Shown here piece by piece: positions 6,962 to 7,758 of a DNA stretch of 7,758 nucleotides (position 1 is the stretch's first letter; each line of letters begins with the position of its first letter). The DNA is from an uncultured Lachnospiraceae bacterium (GTDB taxonomy: Bacteria > Bacillota > Clostridia > Lachnospirales > Lachnospiraceae), in the NCBI GenBank assembly GCA_937915975.1, contig CALGGL010000259.1, positions 1 to 7,758 of the forward strand, in the 5' to 3' direction. The notes under the pieces are model-generated. The model searched no databases. It was not told the DNA's origin and saw nothing but the letters and a program-made list of their open reading frames with translations. The translations under genes were made by a program, and so were the position numbers.

Positions 6962-7758
6962 TTAATTTGCATCAGTGTTAGTACTTATCATATTATAAAA
7001 ATCCGCAAAGGTTGAATCCTCAGCCAGACATTGATTTATATTATCCTGAACCGACTTATAAAGTGCCTGAACATCGGGACTTCCTGCCTGAAAATTAATA
7101 TAGTCAATAACCTCCTGAGATAAAACTCCATTATCAATCTTATAATTATTGCCGTCCTTAACCACATAAAACTGCTTAATGTCGAGTGGCTTGCTGTTAA
7201 CACCGGTTATTGTAACATTACTTGTTGTAAACACAAGAATCTCATTTTCATTAAGTCCCGGAATTGTATAACAGGTAATGTTACTGTACTCGCTTATTAC
7301 CTGTGCCTTAGTCTCATAAATCATCATATCCCCAAAGGCTTCCGGATTGGTAACTATATCCTTAAGCTTCTCACTGTCGCCCTTTACAAGTGCATCATAA
7401 TAATCTGCCATAAGAGCATTTATATTGATATCAGCATTGGTCTCATAAGAATAGATAGTATAAAAGCCTTCATCAAGCTCTTCGGTTGTTTCGGTTAACT
7501 CCGTACTCTCAATTGCCGTCTCGGTGGTTTTATCTTCGGTAGTCTTTTTATTCTTTTTCTTAAATAAATTTGTCTGAAAATATAAAAAAGCAAAAACCCC
7601 CGCACAAAAAACAGCTACCCATAAAAAAATCAAAATTGTATTCTTTTTCTTGACTTTCTTTATGCGTGGATTTTGGGGTTTCTCATCCTCTAATTCCTTT
7701 TCTATATTATCGAAATCATCATAGCTGAAAGAATCATCCTTATTATACCGGGATTCTT
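6962..7758 (-). CDS. Membrane-anchored protein, possible NTF2-like outer domain; start outside window
   Basis: The frame is open to the right edge, so 264 residues are visible and the true start lies beyond base 7758. Visible residues 1-30 are acidic and Asp/Glu/Ser-rich, followed by a basic patch (RIKKVKKKN, about 31-39), one hydrophobic helix (about residues 41-61, ILIFLWVAVFCAGVFAFLYF) and another Lys cluster. Next is a Thr/Glu-rich low-complexity linker (about 70-95), then a globular domain of roughly 150 residues beginning near NINALMADYYDALVKGD. The positive patch before the helix suggests the N-terminus is inside and the globular domain outside. That domain's opening helix, 'YY.AL..GD..KL' pattern and strand-rich middle recall NTF2-like folds, and I recall similar proteins in Lachnospiraceae, but I recognise no characterised function. 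No catalytic motif is evident. It is probably co-transcribed with rluF and ligA, although nothing links them functionally. A TTG at 7633 lacks a ribosome binding site and would begin within the helix, so it is not the start. Confidence 0.8.
   Translation of the reverse strand, partial: ESRYNKDDSFSYDDFDNIEKELEDEKPQNPRIKKVKKKNTILIFLWVAVFCAGVFAFLYFQTNLFKKKNKKTTEDKTTETAIESTELTETTEELDEGFYTIYSYETNADININALMADYYDALVKGDSEKLKDIVTNPEAFGDMMIYETKAQVISEYSNITCYTIPGLNENEILVFTTSNVTITGVNSKPLDIKQFYVVKDGNNYKIDNGVLSQEVIDYINFQAGSPDVQALYKSVQDNINQCLAEDSTFADFYNMISTNTDAN

Noticed and set aside
7631..7633. TTG as the start codon of the membrane protein
   Set aside because: There is no ribosome binding site before it, it would begin inside the transmembrane helix, and the frame stays open to the window edge.

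Overview
The window is a single, AT-rich, leftward-transcribed block: all seven recognisable genes lie on the minus strand, so transcription enters at base 7758 and leaves at base 1. There are no tRNA or rRNA genes, CRISPR arrays, insertion sequences or convincing rho-independent terminators. Gene content, strong AGGAGG-type ribosome binding sites, low GC and the particular LigA variant point to a Gram-positive anaerobe of the Lachnospiraceae (class Clostridia). That placement comes from family resemblance recalled from memory, not from a search. The first 12 bases match the 3' end of the standard Illumina TruSeq adapter, so the left edge looks like an untrimmed assembly contig end, probably from a draft or metagenomic assembly.

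Layout in transcription order (right to left). (1) 7758-6962: a membrane-anchored protein with an acidic cytosolic N-terminus, one transmembrane helix, a Thr/Glu-rich linker and an external domain that may be NTF2-like; its start is outside the window. (2) 6943-6233: RluF-type 23S rRNA pseudouridine synthase. (3) 6223-4280: NAD+-dependent DNA ligase LigA, whose Shine-Dalgarno sequence overlaps the rluF stop codon. (4) 4183-3233: MetA-family homoserine acyltransferase, with Glu at position 111, predicting acetyl-CoA rather than succinyl-CoA. (5) 3169-2567: ThrH, phosphoserine phosphatase / homoserine phosphotransferase. (6) 2547-1606: patatin-like phospholipase of the YjjU type. (7) 1586-13: a superfamily 2 DExH helicase, cut off just after motif VI by the contig end.

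Spacing suggests two or three transcription units: the membrane protein, rluF and ligA (gaps of 18 and 9 bases); metA after a 96-base gap holding a weak promoter candidate; and thrH, patatin and helicase (gaps of 19 and 19) after a 63-base gap. MetA and ThrH both use homoserine, so the middle of the window is a homoserine branch point: O-acetylhomoserine toward methionine and phosphohomoserine toward threonine.

The points most worth a second look are the unusual nucleotidyltransferase active site of LigA, the substrate-determining residue of MetA, the metA-thrH pairing, the large insertions in the truncated helicase, and the adapter at the edge. I do not see a clearly new multi-gene system here.
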